Below are positions 43,382 through 51,650 of a DNA stretch of 64,000 nucleotides, in pieces. The stretch comes from Acidianus brierleyi (GTDB lineage: Archaea; Thermoproteota; Thermoprotei_A; Sulfolobales; Sulfolobaceae): the NCBI RefSeq assembly GCF_003201835.2, contig NZ_CP029289.2, positions 2,612,501 to 2,676,500 on the forward strand, in the 5' to 3' direction. Under the pieces are notes generated by a model, which saw nothing but the letters and a program-made list of their open reading frames with translations, did not search any database and had not been told where the DNA came from. Positions within the stretch are counted from its first letter, which is position 1. Each line of letters starts with the position of its first letter. A program made the translations under genes and the position numbers.

Positions 43382-44854
43382 TTACCATCTTGTTATAATT
43401 ACCTTTTTCTCCGTAAAGAATTCCACACTATCTATTTGACCGTGTAAAATTCCAAAGAACGAATCTTTTCTTCCACCAAATGGGAAAAATGCCATAGGTG
43501 CAGCTACTCCTATATTTATACCTATATTTCCTGCGATAACTTCTCTCTTAAACTTTCTAGCATTATAGCCCGACGTAGTAAAGATAGAGGCTGCATTCCC
43601 ATAATTACTTTTGTTAACCATTTCTATTGCATCATCTAGATTTTTGGCGTATAATATAGAGGCTACTGGACCAAATATTTCTTCTCTCGCTATAGTCATA
43701 TCAAGGTGAACGTTATCAAATATTGTCGGTCCAATAAAATAACCTTTAGGATATTCGCTCACGATAACATTTCTACCGTCTAGTAAAAGTTTTGCGCCTT
43801 CGGCATCTCCCTTTTCTATATATCCCGTGATTCTCTTTTTTGCGTCTTTAGTTACTACAGGACCCATATCTACTGTATCATCAAGACCGTATCCAAGCTT
43901 TAATTGTTTAGAAAGATTCACAAACTTTTTCTTGATATTATCATTATCTCCAACTAATAGTAGATTTGCTGCTGCTAAACATCTTTGTCCGGCGTTTCCG
44001 AAAAATGATGATACCAACGATGGAACTGTAATATTTGGATCAGCGTCTGGCATTACTACTATAAAATTTTTAGCACCTGCTTGTACTATGGACCTTTTAC
44101 CATTTTTACTTGAATTCTCATAGACATATTTTCCAACTCTAGTAGATCCTACAAACGTTATACCTTGAATTAGCTTATTTTCCAAAAACTCGTCAACAAC
44201 ATCTTTTGCTCCATGTACGACATTAATGACTCCAGGAGGAAGTTTGATTTCGTTAAAAATCTTCGAAATAAAATCCATTGGTACTGGAGTAATTTCCGAA
44301 GGTTTTACTACTACAGTATTTCCCAATACTATTGCATAAGGTATGAACCAAAATGGAACCATGCTTGGGAAATTAAATGGTGTTATAACGCCAAATACTC
44401 CTAAAGGCTCTCTAGAAACCATTTCGTCAACGTCTTGGGAAACTTGATCTATATTTTCACCTTTTGCTAACGTATATGCAACTGCAATAGCTGATTCTAC
44501 GTTTTCTATAGTTCTTCTCATATCTCCTCTGGATTCTTGGATAGTTTTACCGTGATTCTGTGTGATTATTCTTGCAATACTTTCCGAATATTCTTCTAGT
44601 TTATTTTTTAACTCAAATAGATACTGTATTCTGTTAGTTACTGGTAAATCCTTCCACTTTTCATATGCTTCTTGAGCTGCTTCTATAGCATTACTAACTT
44701 CTCGTCTAGTAGAAAATGGTACTTCTGCTATCTTCTCATCTTTTGCTGGATTATATATTGGAGAAAACGTTTCTGTTTCAGAATTAATATATTCTCCATT
44801 AACAAAAAGCTTAAGCTTTCCATAGTTGCTTTGAACCTCGTCTAGAATTGTCAT
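43382..44854 (-). CDS. mmsA: CoA-acylating methylmalonate-semialdehyde dehydrogenase-like enzyme
   Basis: A 490-residue aldehyde dehydrogenase of the MMSDH branch. Catalytic C292 is in GNAGQRCLA, catalytic N161 in TPFNFP; branch-specific features are QAGAKNFIVVMPDAD and the C-terminal GVAAPMAFFPFGGRKDSFFG. These enzymes convert a semialdehyde to an acyl-CoA using NAD+ and CoA. Here it may handle an aldehyde released from the ring-cleavage product or from a propionyl/acetyl unit. ATG 44854 is preferred over the TTG at 44860. The promoter carries an island palindrome at 44899-44912. Confidence 0.9.
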   Translation of the reverse strand: MTILDEVQSNYGKLKLFVNGEYINSETETFSPIYNPAKDEKIAEVPFSTRREVSNAIEAAQEAYEKWKDLPVTNRIQYLFELKNKLEEYSESIARIITQNHGKTIQESRGDMRRTIENVESAIAVAYTLAKGENIDQVSQDVDEMVSREPLGVFGVITPFNFPSMVPFWFIPYAIVLGNTVVVKPSEITPVPMDFISKIFNEIKLPPGVINVVHGAKDVVDEFLENKLIQGITFVGSTRVGKYVYENSSKNGKRSIVQAGAKNFIVVMPDADPNITVPSLVSSFFGNAGQRCLAAANLLLVGDNDNIKKKFVNLSKQLKLGYGLDDTVDMGPVVTKDAKKRITGYIEKGDAEGAKLLLDGRNVIVSEYPKGYFIGPTIFDNVHLDMTIAREEIFGPVASILYAKNLDDAIEMVNKSNYGNAASIFTTSGYNARKFKREVIAGNIGINIGVAAPMAFFPFGGRKDSFFGILHGQIDSVEFFTEKKVIITRW

Positions 44855-44898
44855 GTGCAATCATAGTACTTTAATCATATTGATTTATATTCTATACT

Positions 44899-44912
44899 TG
44901 CAACATGTTCGA
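44899..44912. promoter_or_regulatory. Island palindrome upstream of the aldehyde dehydrogenase gene
   Basis: On the minus strand it reads TCGAAC-AT-GTTGCA; the outer bases are imperfect but the AAC-AT-GTT core is intact. It lies 45 bp before the start at 44854, with a TATA-like GAATATAAATC downstream. Confidence 0.55.
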
Positions 44913-45022
44913 AACTTTACTACATATTCTTATATTTTTTTATACATATATTTCTTATAACGTCATATAAAATTTCTAATTATAACTTTACGTTGTTAAA
45001 TGTTACTTAAATATACATACAA

Positions 45023-46720
45023 TTAGTATATAAAATCATTATTCTTATTTTCCTTAGCTTTATTAATCCAATGTTCAACTGGCAGGAGTAATCTATCCTC
45101 TGTTATGCTTCTAATATCTACGAGACTAGGCGTATTTTTAAAAGATTCTGTCAAAACTGGTGCTATATCTGCGTTTTTTTCTATTATATAACTTTTTAAT
45201 CCAAATCCTTCGCTTATTTTAGAATAATCTATAGGAGAGAAATCCGTATCGAAGTATTTTGAGTTATGATATAACATCATTTCGGCTCTTATCCATCCAT
45301 ATGAAGAATTATTAAACAATATTATTGTTACGTTTATATTATATCTTTTTATAGTTTCCAACTCTCCAACTGAGAAATTAAAGCTCCCATCTCCAGTAAG
45401 TACTATAATGTGCTTCCTTGATGCTAAATAAGCTCCTACTGATGCTGGGATCGAATATCCCAAACCTCCCATGCCATAATTGAATATTATGCGCCTACCG
45501 CTATATTTCGTCTTATAAAACGCAGCTGTCGAAATCGCACCTATCCCTGGATCTGCTATCAGTATATCATCTTTGATTAGTTTATCCATTTCGTCTATTA
45601 ATTTTGGAATATTTATATAATTTGAATCTTTCTCTTTAAGTTCTTTAATATGGTTGAGAAACTTTTCCCTCCTTGCATTTACCTCATTTCTCCATGCGGT
45701 TCTTTGAATTTTTTTAGTATTTGCAATTATCTTTCTCAAGATGGCTTTTATATCTCCAACTACGTTAATACTTTTATACACATTACCTAAATCTTCAAAG
45801 CTTATATCAATATGAACTATTACTTTGTTTTTACTTGGAATAGTCCAATAATTTGTATTAGCAGAGTCCGTGTTGCTTCCTAAAAGAAATATTAAATCAG
45901 CATCATTAACTACACTATTGGAAAAACTTGATCCTCCTCTACCACCTACTACACCTATAGACAAAGGATGTAATTCGGAAATGCAGCCTTTCCCAGTTAT
46001 TGTAGAACCTACTGGTATATCTAATAGTTCTGCTAATTCAGTTACTTCATTCCATGCTTGGGAATATAATACTCCTTGGCCACAAATTATTACTGGTTTT
46101 TCTGCCTTCATCAGCATTTCTGAGATTTCTTTAATTTTCTCTTCATCATCAACTATTCTAATTGCAGGATATTTTGAAAATTCATTTTGTGAATATATCT
46201 CTGGATCCTTAACATTATCTTCAAGAACATTTGAAGGTATTCTAATATTAACTGGGCCGGGTCTTCCACTAGTAGATATTCTAAATGCCTTCCTAATTAT
46301 TAGTGGAAGATCAGAGATAGAATACACCGTATATGTGCTTTTAGTAATTTTTTGAAATATACCAGACTGATCAATAGATGTTAACACGTTTTTATACTCA
46401 GAACCTAATGGGGTATCTGTTGTTATAATTATTAAAGGAGTAGCAGATTTATATGCTTCTGCAATTCCTGGAAGCATGTATGTAGAACCTACACTAGGTC
46501 CCTCTACTATACCTGGCTGAAAAGCGATCTTTGCATATGCATCCGCCATATATACAGAATTTCTTTCATCTCTCACAAGGACATGTCTAATTTTTTCATT
46601 ATACTTTTCCCATTCCTCATATAACGCAAGCGAAGTTTCTCCAGGTAATCCAAAAACATATTTAACGTTATATCTTTCAAGCATTTCCAAGAGTATATTA
46701 GCGCCATTCATTACAATCAT
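45023..46720 (-). CDS. Thiamine diphosphate-dependent enzyme (acetolactate synthase/benzoylformate decarboxylase-like)
   Basis: A 565-residue ThDP enzyme with the three-domain POX/AHAS layout: an N-terminal pyrimidine domain with E52 in RDERNSVYMADAYAK (the cofactor-activating Glu), a middle domain with VIICGQGV, and a C-terminal pyrophosphate domain with LTGDGSFNFSVGELETI and ILFNNSSYG (the GDG...NN motif). It probably decarboxylates or carboligates a 2-oxo acid. It is not the housekeeping acetolactate synthase by context: it stands alone, without a regulatory subunit gene. The upstream region has only a poor match to the island palindrome (near 46775). Confidence 0.85.
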   Translation of the reverse strand: MIVMNGANILLEMLERYNVKYVFGLPGETSLALYEEWEKYNEKIRHVLVRDERNSVYMADAYAKIAFQPGIVEGPSVGSTYMLPGIAEAYKSATPLIIITTDTPLGSEYKNVLTSIDQSGIFQKITKSTYTVYSISDLPLIIRKAFRISTSGRPGPVNIRIPSNVLEDNVKDPEIYSQNEFSKYPAIRIVDDEEKIKEISEMLMKAEKPVIICGQGVLYSQAWNEVTELAELLDIPVGSTITGKGCISELHPLSIGVVGGRGGSSFSNSVVNDADLIFLLGSNTDSANTNYWTIPSKNKVIVHIDISFEDLGNVYKSINVVGDIKAILRKIIANTKKIQRTAWRNEVNARREKFLNHIKELKEKDSNYINIPKLIDEMDKLIKDDILIADPGIGAISTAAFYKTKYSGRRIIFNYGMGGLGYSIPASVGAYLASRKHIIVLTGDGSFNFSVGELETIKRYNINVTIILFNNSSYGWIRAEMMLYHNSKYFDTDFSPIDYSKISEGFGLKSYIIEKNADIAPVLTESFKNTPSLVDIRSITEDRLLLPVEHWINKAKENKNNDFIY

Positions 46721-46952
46721 ATATTTTTGAATAAGAAATTTTTATAGTTAAATTAGTATAGTAATATAGTTGTATTAAAACATATTTAGAACGTATTTCG
46801 ATGTATTTTCTGAGAATATTATAGATCTAATCTCGTCGAATTAATTATGAAATATTTTACATATAAAATTAAAATTTTCCAAGACTTTATTAACTTTTCA
46901 ATTGAAAAAGTTTTGATATCCTTTATTATTAGTATAATAGCATCGTGATACA

Positions 46953-46966
46953 TAAAACTTGTTTGA
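46953..46966. promoter_or_regulatory. Island palindrome upstream of the acetoacetate-decarboxylase-like gene
   Basis: TAAAAC-TT-GTTTGA, one mismatch between arms, 22 bp before the ATG at 46988 with an AT-rich TATA position (ACACTTATTTAG) immediately after. Confidence 0.6.
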
Positions 46967-46987
46967 TAAACACTTATTTAGAATCAC

Positions 46988-47818
46988 ATGAAGAAAATGG
47001 TTATGCTACAAAACTCAAATAACGGGTTCACTCTACCTTTAACCAAAAATGATAAATCACAAATAGTATTCCCACCACCTTGGTATTATGGTGTAACATA
47101 TATATCTGCACATGTTAAGTTTACTAGAGAATCGGCAAATATGGTCTTGCCAGAGTTTCTTACTACTGATGGAGAAGGCTGGGTTTATATTGCAGATTTT
47201 ATATCAACTTCCGAGAATAACTGGGATTACATGTATCAAGATCCTGATTTAGTGCAATATATGGAAGGGGCCATAGGGCTTAAAGTGAACTTTGAAGGTA
47301 AAAATTACCTATATTTTCCTTTCATGTGGGTAGATAAAGACTGGGCATTGGTAAGAGGTTGGTTAGACGGTTATCCAAAGAAAATAGCCAAAATATCAAT
47401 GACAAAATTACATCCGCTACTTCCTAAATATAATAAAGCTGAAGCTGGACTAAAAATGGGAGGTTATGCCGTAAGAGGAGGTGGAGTGTTATTAAGATTG
47501 CAAGTAGAGTTAAAAGAAAAAGCAGATTCCGTGCCTTTAAGAAATTTTGGTCCGTTCCTAAATATCAGAAGATTTGCAAGTAGGGGAGATAATGAAGAAG
47601 ATCTATATGAAGTAGTCAGTAGAGTCAGAGACGAAAGTATTTCTGGCGAAATATGGAAAGGAAAAGCCACAGTAGAACTAGGAGGATATGTTAATGATGA
47701 AGTAGATTTACTAAAAGTTGAGAATGTAATGGGGGGATATTACTATACTTTGTATTTTAAAGTTACTAAGACTCAACTATTGACTAAAAATATACAAAAT
47801 GTAGTAAAAGTAACATAG
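46988..47818 (+). CDS. Acetoacetate decarboxylase-like superfamily protein
   Basis: A 276-residue protein with the ADC fold pattern: PPPWYYGVTYISAHVKF at the N-terminus, YLYFPFMWVDKDWALVRG, and GYPKKIAK with the Lys131/Lys132 pair at the position of the Schiff-base lysine. Members decarboxylate acetoacetate or carry out decarboxylase/dehydratase/aldolase reactions on other oxo acids. In this island a 2-oxo or beta-oxo acid from ring cleavage is a reasonable substrate. The start is ATG 46988 (46997 is also possible). The promoter has the palindrome, so it belongs to the regulon. Confidence 0.85.
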   Translation: MKKMVMLQNSNNGFTLPLTKNDKSQIVFPPPWYYGVTYISAHVKFTRESANMVLPEFLTTDGEGWVYIADFISTSENNWDYMYQDPDLVQYMEGAIGLKVNFEGKNYLYFPFMWVDKDWALVRGWLDGYPKKIAKISMTKLHPLLPKYNKAEAGLKMGGYAVRGGGVLLRLQVELKEKADSVPLRNFGPFLNIRRFASRGDNEEDLYEVVSRVRDESISGEIWKGKATVELGGYVNDEVDLLKVENVMGGYYYTLYFKVTKTQLLTKNIQNVVKVT

Positions 47819-47873
47819 ATCTTTTTATTATCAATTTTCATATATACATCTTCATTTTTCGTTATGTTAACAA

Positions 47874-47887
47874 TAAAACAAGTTTGA
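47874..47887. promoter_or_regulatory. Island palindrome upstream of the molybdenum hydroxylase gene
   Basis: TAAAAC-AA-GTTTGA, one mismatch between arms, 39 bp before the ATG at 47926, followed by the TATA-like AAGTTTTAATC about 28 bp before the start (leaderless transcript likely). Confidence 0.65.
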
Positions 47888-47925
47888 AGTCAAGTTTTAA
47901 TCTAATCACGAGAAATAATGGCTAA

Positions 47926-49968
47926 ATGTTGAAAGAAAATTATGAGGTAGTGTCAGGTAATACCACGTATGTAGACGATATTCATTTTGATAACGAAGTA
48001 TATCTATATGTTATAAGATCAAATTACGCGAGGGCAAAAATTAAAAGCATAACGCCACCCTCTAGTTCATTATTATTTCTAACTGGAAAAGACTTTTATG
48101 CAGAAATGCCAGCTATTACTTTCCCTGGAACTAAAGTAGCAAGAATGCCGGTCTTAGCTAGAGAAAACGTAAATTTCTTTGGCCAACCAGTAGCTGCAGT
48201 AGTGACTGAAAACAGATATGATATGGAAGATATAGCTGACGAGGTAAGTATAGATTATGAGCCTGAGACACCCATTACAAACGTTTATGAGTCAATGAAG
48301 GATGAAGATATAATACATCCGAGTTTGCGAACTAATATCTCAACAGATAACGAAATTAAAGGAGGAAATATAAACTTAAAGGAAAAGGCAGAAGTTTTTG
48401 TAGATAGAGAAATAGCACAAAATAGAATAGTTTCTAACCCCATGGAGCCTAAAGGAATAATAGCATATTATAAAGACGGATCTCTTACACTCTATGCATC
48501 AGTTCAAGCTCCTTTCAGAATAAGGAATGATCTTCATGAAGTTCTTGGCATAAGTCCAGAAAATATTACTGTAATTGCTCCTAAAAATGTGGGAGGAGGA
48601 TTCGGAAATAAAGTCCCCGGACATTCAGAATATGCATTAGCCTCATTGGCTTCAATAAAGTTAGGAAGACCAGTAAAATGGATAGAGACAAGAAAAGAAC
48701 ACTTAACAAATCCTACTCAAGGGAGAGGAGTTTATGGAAAAGTAAGATTATACGCAAATAAACAAGGCATAACGTTAGGAATTGAGGGAGAAATAATAGT
48801 CGATCTAGGAGCATATAATTACACAATTAATGCTACCACTCCGTCCTTTATAGCAAGATTATTGACAGGACCTTATAAAATGGAATTTATTTCCGTGAAG
48901 GCTAGAGGAGTATTCACTAATTTGCCTCCTACTGGACCGTACAGAGGAGCTGGAAGACCAGAAGCTACATTATTTCATGAAACACTGATGGAGGATCTTG
49001 CTAACGAACTAAAAATGGATCCAGTAGAATTGAGAGAAAAAAATCTCATTAATGGAGAATATGTAACTCCCTCAGGATTAAAAATTGATAAAGGAGGTTA
49101 TAAGGAAGTATTTAATAGAGCAAAGGAAATTTATAGAAAGATACCACAAAAGGGGAAGTCATTGGTAGTATTCGCGGAACAAATTAGCGTACCTCCCGGA
49201 GAATCTGCTAGAGTTACTATAGGTAAAGGAAAGATTAAAATCATTGTTCCAAGCGGTCCTCATGGTCAAGCTCATCGTTCTACTTTTGCTAAACTAGCTT
49301 CGCAAGTTCTTAACGTTAATGAAGATAACATAGAAGTTATTACAGGAACTACAATCGGTGTAAAAGAGGGAGTTGGTAGTTTTGGTAGTAGAACTGCAGC
49401 TATTGCAGGCTCGGCAGTAGTGGAAGCTAGTAAAAAGATATTAGAAGATCTAAAATCTAGGGGTCTCACGATCGAAGAAGCAATAAAATCTAACGAAGAG
49501 TTCTCGTATGAAGTATTTTACAAAGCAGACGTAATATTTTCTCCAGGCGCACATATAGCGGTCGTAGACATTGACGAATATTATCGTCCTAAAGTTGTGG
49601 AATATTACGCTTTCGATGACGTTGGTAAGGCTATTATTAAAGAAGAGGTCGAAGGTCAAGTTATAGGTGGCGTTTTGCAAGGCGTATCTCAAGTTTTATG
49701 GGAGGAAGCTAAATACGACGAAAATGGAATTCCTTTAATATCTTCAATAGGAGATGAAGGAGTTCCAACTGCAAAGGAGGCTTCGTATAAGGTTATTACT
49801 AATATCGTAGAATTTCCTTCATCACTTCCTGACGGCGCCAGAGGAGTAGGTGAAGCTGGAACTACTGGATCCGTGGCAGCAGTGACCATAGCTCTAGAAA
49901 GACTTTTAGGCAAAAAAATTACTAGAACTCCCATAAGTCTAGATTTTGCTTTAGAATCTAACAAATAA
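47926..49968 (+). CDS. Molybdenum hydroxylase large subunit (aldehyde oxidoreductase/CoxL family), orphan
   Basis: A 680-residue molybdopterin-binding subunit of the xanthine oxidase family: NVGGGFGNKVPGHSEYAL, PTGPYRGAGRPEATLFHETL, GSFGSRTAAIAGSAVV and the C-terminal active-site Glu in GVGEAGTTGSV. The CO-dehydrogenase-specific AYRCSFR loop is absent (YRGAGR instead), so an aldehyde or aromatic hydroxylase is more likely. It is slightly shorter than usual (about 700-800). The FeS (small) and FAD (medium) partner genes are not next to it in this window, so it must use subunits encoded elsewhere. The palindrome places it in the degradation regulon. Confidence 0.88.
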   Translation: MLKENYEVVSGNTTYVDDIHFDNEVYLYVIRSNYARAKIKSITPPSSSLLFLTGKDFYAEMPAITFPGTKVARMPVLARENVNFFGQPVAAVVTENRYDMEDIADEVSIDYEPETPITNVYESMKDEDIIHPSLRTNISTDNEIKGGNINLKEKAEVFVDREIAQNRIVSNPMEPKGIIAYYKDGSLTLYASVQAPFRIRNDLHEVLGISPENITVIAPKNVGGGFGNKVPGHSEYALASLASIKLGRPVKWIETRKEHLTNPTQGRGVYGKVRLYANKQGITLGIEGEIIVDLGAYNYTINATTPSFIARLLTGPYKMEFISVKARGVFTNLPPTGPYRGAGRPEATLFHETLMEDLANELKMDPVELREKNLINGEYVTPSGLKIDKGGYKEVFNRAKEIYRKIPQKGKSLVVFAEQISVPPGESARVTIGKGKIKIIVPSGPHGQAHRSTFAKLASQVLNVNEDNIEVITGTTIGVKEGVGSFGSRTAAIAGSAVVEASKKILEDLKSRGLTIEEAIKSNEEFSYEVFYKADVIFSPGAHIAVVDIDEYYRPKVVEYYAFDDVGKAIIKEEVEGQVIGGVLQGVSQVLWEEAKYDENGIPLISSIGDEGVPTAKEASYKVITNIVEFPSSLPDGARGVGEAGTTGSVAAVTIALERLLGKKITRTPISLDFALESNK

Positions 49969-50045
49969 TAGATTTTATTCCAATCTCAACGCTTTAACAA
50001 TATTCTAGCTGCTTATTTAAGGAAAACAACTAAATTTCTATAATA

Positions 50046-50448
50046 TCACTTTGATTTAAACTCTTTCATTATGCATGTTTCTCTTCCATCTAATAATATT
50101 GCCAATTCCTTTATTACCTCAAGCCCTATTAGATTCTTGCCATCAAAGTCCCTAGATGTTAAGACATAAGTCTCTATTTTCTTATCACCAACATTCAGGA
50201 TTGCTTTAGCAGTCCTCATTATTAAATATCCATTCAAAGTCTTAAACCTAAACCATAACGATTCTGGAATTTCTCCAATACTAAATTTAGCATACGTTGA
50301 AGTATCAAGCAATATGCTCCCATCAAAAACCAGTATCTATTCTTAAACTCACTTCTGACGAGTCTCCCCTTAGGTTTACTAACTTGACATTAATATATGG
50401 TTTTTCACCCTCAAAGCACTCTACTGTAACATACTTCCTGTTAGCCAT
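50046..50448 (-). pseudogene. Clan-AA (retropepsin-like) aspartic protease, interrupted by one frameshift
   Basis: Starting at ATG 50448 the frame reads MANRKYVTVECF...EVSLRIDTGF and then stops. If one base is removed from the A5 run at 50325-50329 (T5 on the coding strand) it continues DGSILLDTSTYAKFSI and later LIGLEVIKELAILLDGR, giving one 133-residue protein with the retropepsin signature DTGFDGS and the second-half hydrophobic LIGLE strand. The intact 88-residue part (50046-50312) alone lacks the catalytic Asp. It is a recent single-base break, a sequencing error or a slippery frameshift. The upstream RHH/DUF5678 gene overlaps its start by 28 bp. Confidence 0.7.
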
Positions 50449-50795
50449 TCTCCCTCACGTGGAAGATCTTTATCAATTTTGACAACTATTGCTTGTTTAA
50501 CTTCTAAACCTCTCAATGCTTTAGACACGTCTTCTAAAGAATCGTAAGCCCCTAGAAATTTACCTTTTGCAATTGCAATATACTTATCTTTGGGTAATCT
50601 ATCTTTTAATTCCTCAAATACTTTATTGTTTAACTCTCTTTCCTTCTCTACTTCAAAATCTTCTCCTTTAGTATTGCTTAACCATAAATCTATTGCTTGA
50701 TTTATAGCCTCAGATAGAGTTAATCCTCTCTTTATGGCTTCAGCTTTAAATTCTCTAAGCTTTTTTTCATCAATCTTTTTTATAACCAAAGTCAT
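50421..50795 (-). CDS. Ribbon-helix-helix protein with DUF5678-like C-terminal domain
   Basis: A 124-residue protein. Residues 1-45 fit a ribbon-helix-helix DNA-binding domain (TLVIKKIDEKKLREFKAEA and RGLTLSEAINQAIDLWL). Residues 70-100 match the short DUF5678 pattern (KDKYIAIAKGKFLGAYDS). The pair RHH-DUF5678 plus a clan-AA protease-like gene downstream resembles a two-gene toxin-antitoxin-like cassette in layout. It would autoregulate the pair; the function is not established. Confidence 0.75.
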   Translation of the reverse strand: MTLVIKKIDEKKLREFKAEAIKRGLTLSEAINQAIDLWLSNTKGEDFEVEKERELNNKVFEELKDRLPKDKYIAIAKGKFLGAYDSLEDVSKALRGLEVKQAIVVKIDKDLPREGEWLTGSMLQ

Positions 50796-50954
50796 CTAAT
50801 TCACCTATATTATCTATTTCACCAAGGTATTTTAATATTAGTAAACTCTAAAGGCCTTATTCATTACGAGATAAGAAAAATTGAACACTAAGAATTTTCC
50901 GGAAATACTAATGAGAAGGCTTCTAATTAAAAATACTAATAGTTTCATAAAATT

Positions 50955-51003
50955 CTTATTCATTTAGATAGCGTAAAACAGGAAATAATAAGACAAAAAC
51001 TTA
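50955..51003 (+). repeat. Dispersed non-coding repeat, copy 1
   Basis: A stretch starting CTTATTCATTTAGATAGCGT and ending GACAAAAACTTA is about 75-80% identical to 53189-53231. It lies in the 301-bp intergenic region 50796-51096, which otherwise holds only promoters. The flanks contain AATACTAAT motifs on both sides. Confidence 0.5.
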
Positions 51004-51096
51004 CTAAAGTACTAATGATAGTACCGTATATTCTACTAAAATTCTCATCCTGTATTATAATCTTAAAGTTTTTTATAATTTAGATGCACTTAACTT

Positions 51097-51471
51097 ATGG
51101 AAGGATATTTAGACTATAAGAAAGACTCTAAAGCGTACATTTACGCTAAATTATACGATAGCTTAGTTGAGGGTAAATTAACTTTAGAAATGCTAGAAAG
51201 AGGGCTATTACAAAATGCTTCAGCAAAGGCCTTTCTGAGCGTTAAGTCGGCTATTAGTGCGCTTGTAGTAAAAAACCTTAATGAGATTATCAAGTCTAAA
51301 AACGAGAAGGAGAAGTACTGGTATGAGAGCGTTGGATATTCTGCTCCTATCACGGGATTAATAGGAATTTCAAAAGACCTCAAAAAGTTGGGCATTGATG
51401 CTGAAAACGCAGTTAGAATAGCTTTATCTCTACACAATGTAGTCAAGATCTTTATAGCGATAGAGGAATAG
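51097..51471 (+). CDS. PaREP1-family (HEPN-like) protein
   Basis: A 124-residue all-helical protein of the PaREP1 type known from Sulfolobales and Pyrobaculum: YIYAKLYDSLVEGKLTLEM, ASAKAFLSVKSAISALVVK and a C-terminal helix DAENAVRIALSLHNVVKIF. Such proteins resemble HEPN domains and often occur beside toxin-antitoxin or variable loci; their function is unproven. No RxxxxH HEPN nuclease motif is evident. The start ATG follows a short AT-rich promoter. Confidence 0.7.
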   Translation: MEGYLDYKKDSKAYIYAKLYDSLVEGKLTLEMLERGLLQNASAKAFLSVKSAISALVVKNLNEIIKSKNEKEKYWYESVGYSAPITGLIGISKDLKKLGIDAENAVRIALSLHNVVKIFIAIEE

Positions 51472-51650
51472 TAGGGTACTTAGATGGTAATGGAAACCTA
51501 TACATAGATAAAGATAAATTTAGTTGGTGGACACGAGGATTAAGAAGTAGAAATCCTGCCGAACTATTATGCCCGTATGAAGGAGCCAGAAATAATGAAG
51601 ATATAATTAGTCTAGGAATGATAATATATGAAAAATATGGAAAAGATTAG
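51465..51650 (+). pseudogene. Unidentified coding remnant before the MFS gene
   Basis: In a frame overlapping the end of the PaREP1 gene, about 60 codons read as convincing protein (GYLDGNGNLYIDKDKF, SWWTRGLRSRNPAELLCPYE, DIISLGMIIYEKYGKD) with no ATG, GTG or TTG near the beginning. It ends in TAG at 51648-51650, overlapping the MFS start by 23 bp as a genuine upstream operon gene would. I take it as the C-terminal remnant of a truncated gene; I do not recognise its family. Confidence 0.45.

Noticed and set aside
45870..46355. Plus-strand ORF of 161 codons inside the ThDP enzyme gene
   Set aside because: Antisense shadow of a well-supported gene.
46775..46790. Island palindrome before the ThDP enzyme gene
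   Set aside because: TAAAAC-AT-ATTTAG lacks the GTT half of the core, so I did not count it as a regulon site.
47926..49968. Carbon monoxide dehydrogenase (CoxL) proper
   Set aside because: The active-site loop AYRCSFR of CO dehydrogenases is not present; the loop reads YRGAGR as in aldehyde/xanthine-type enzymes.
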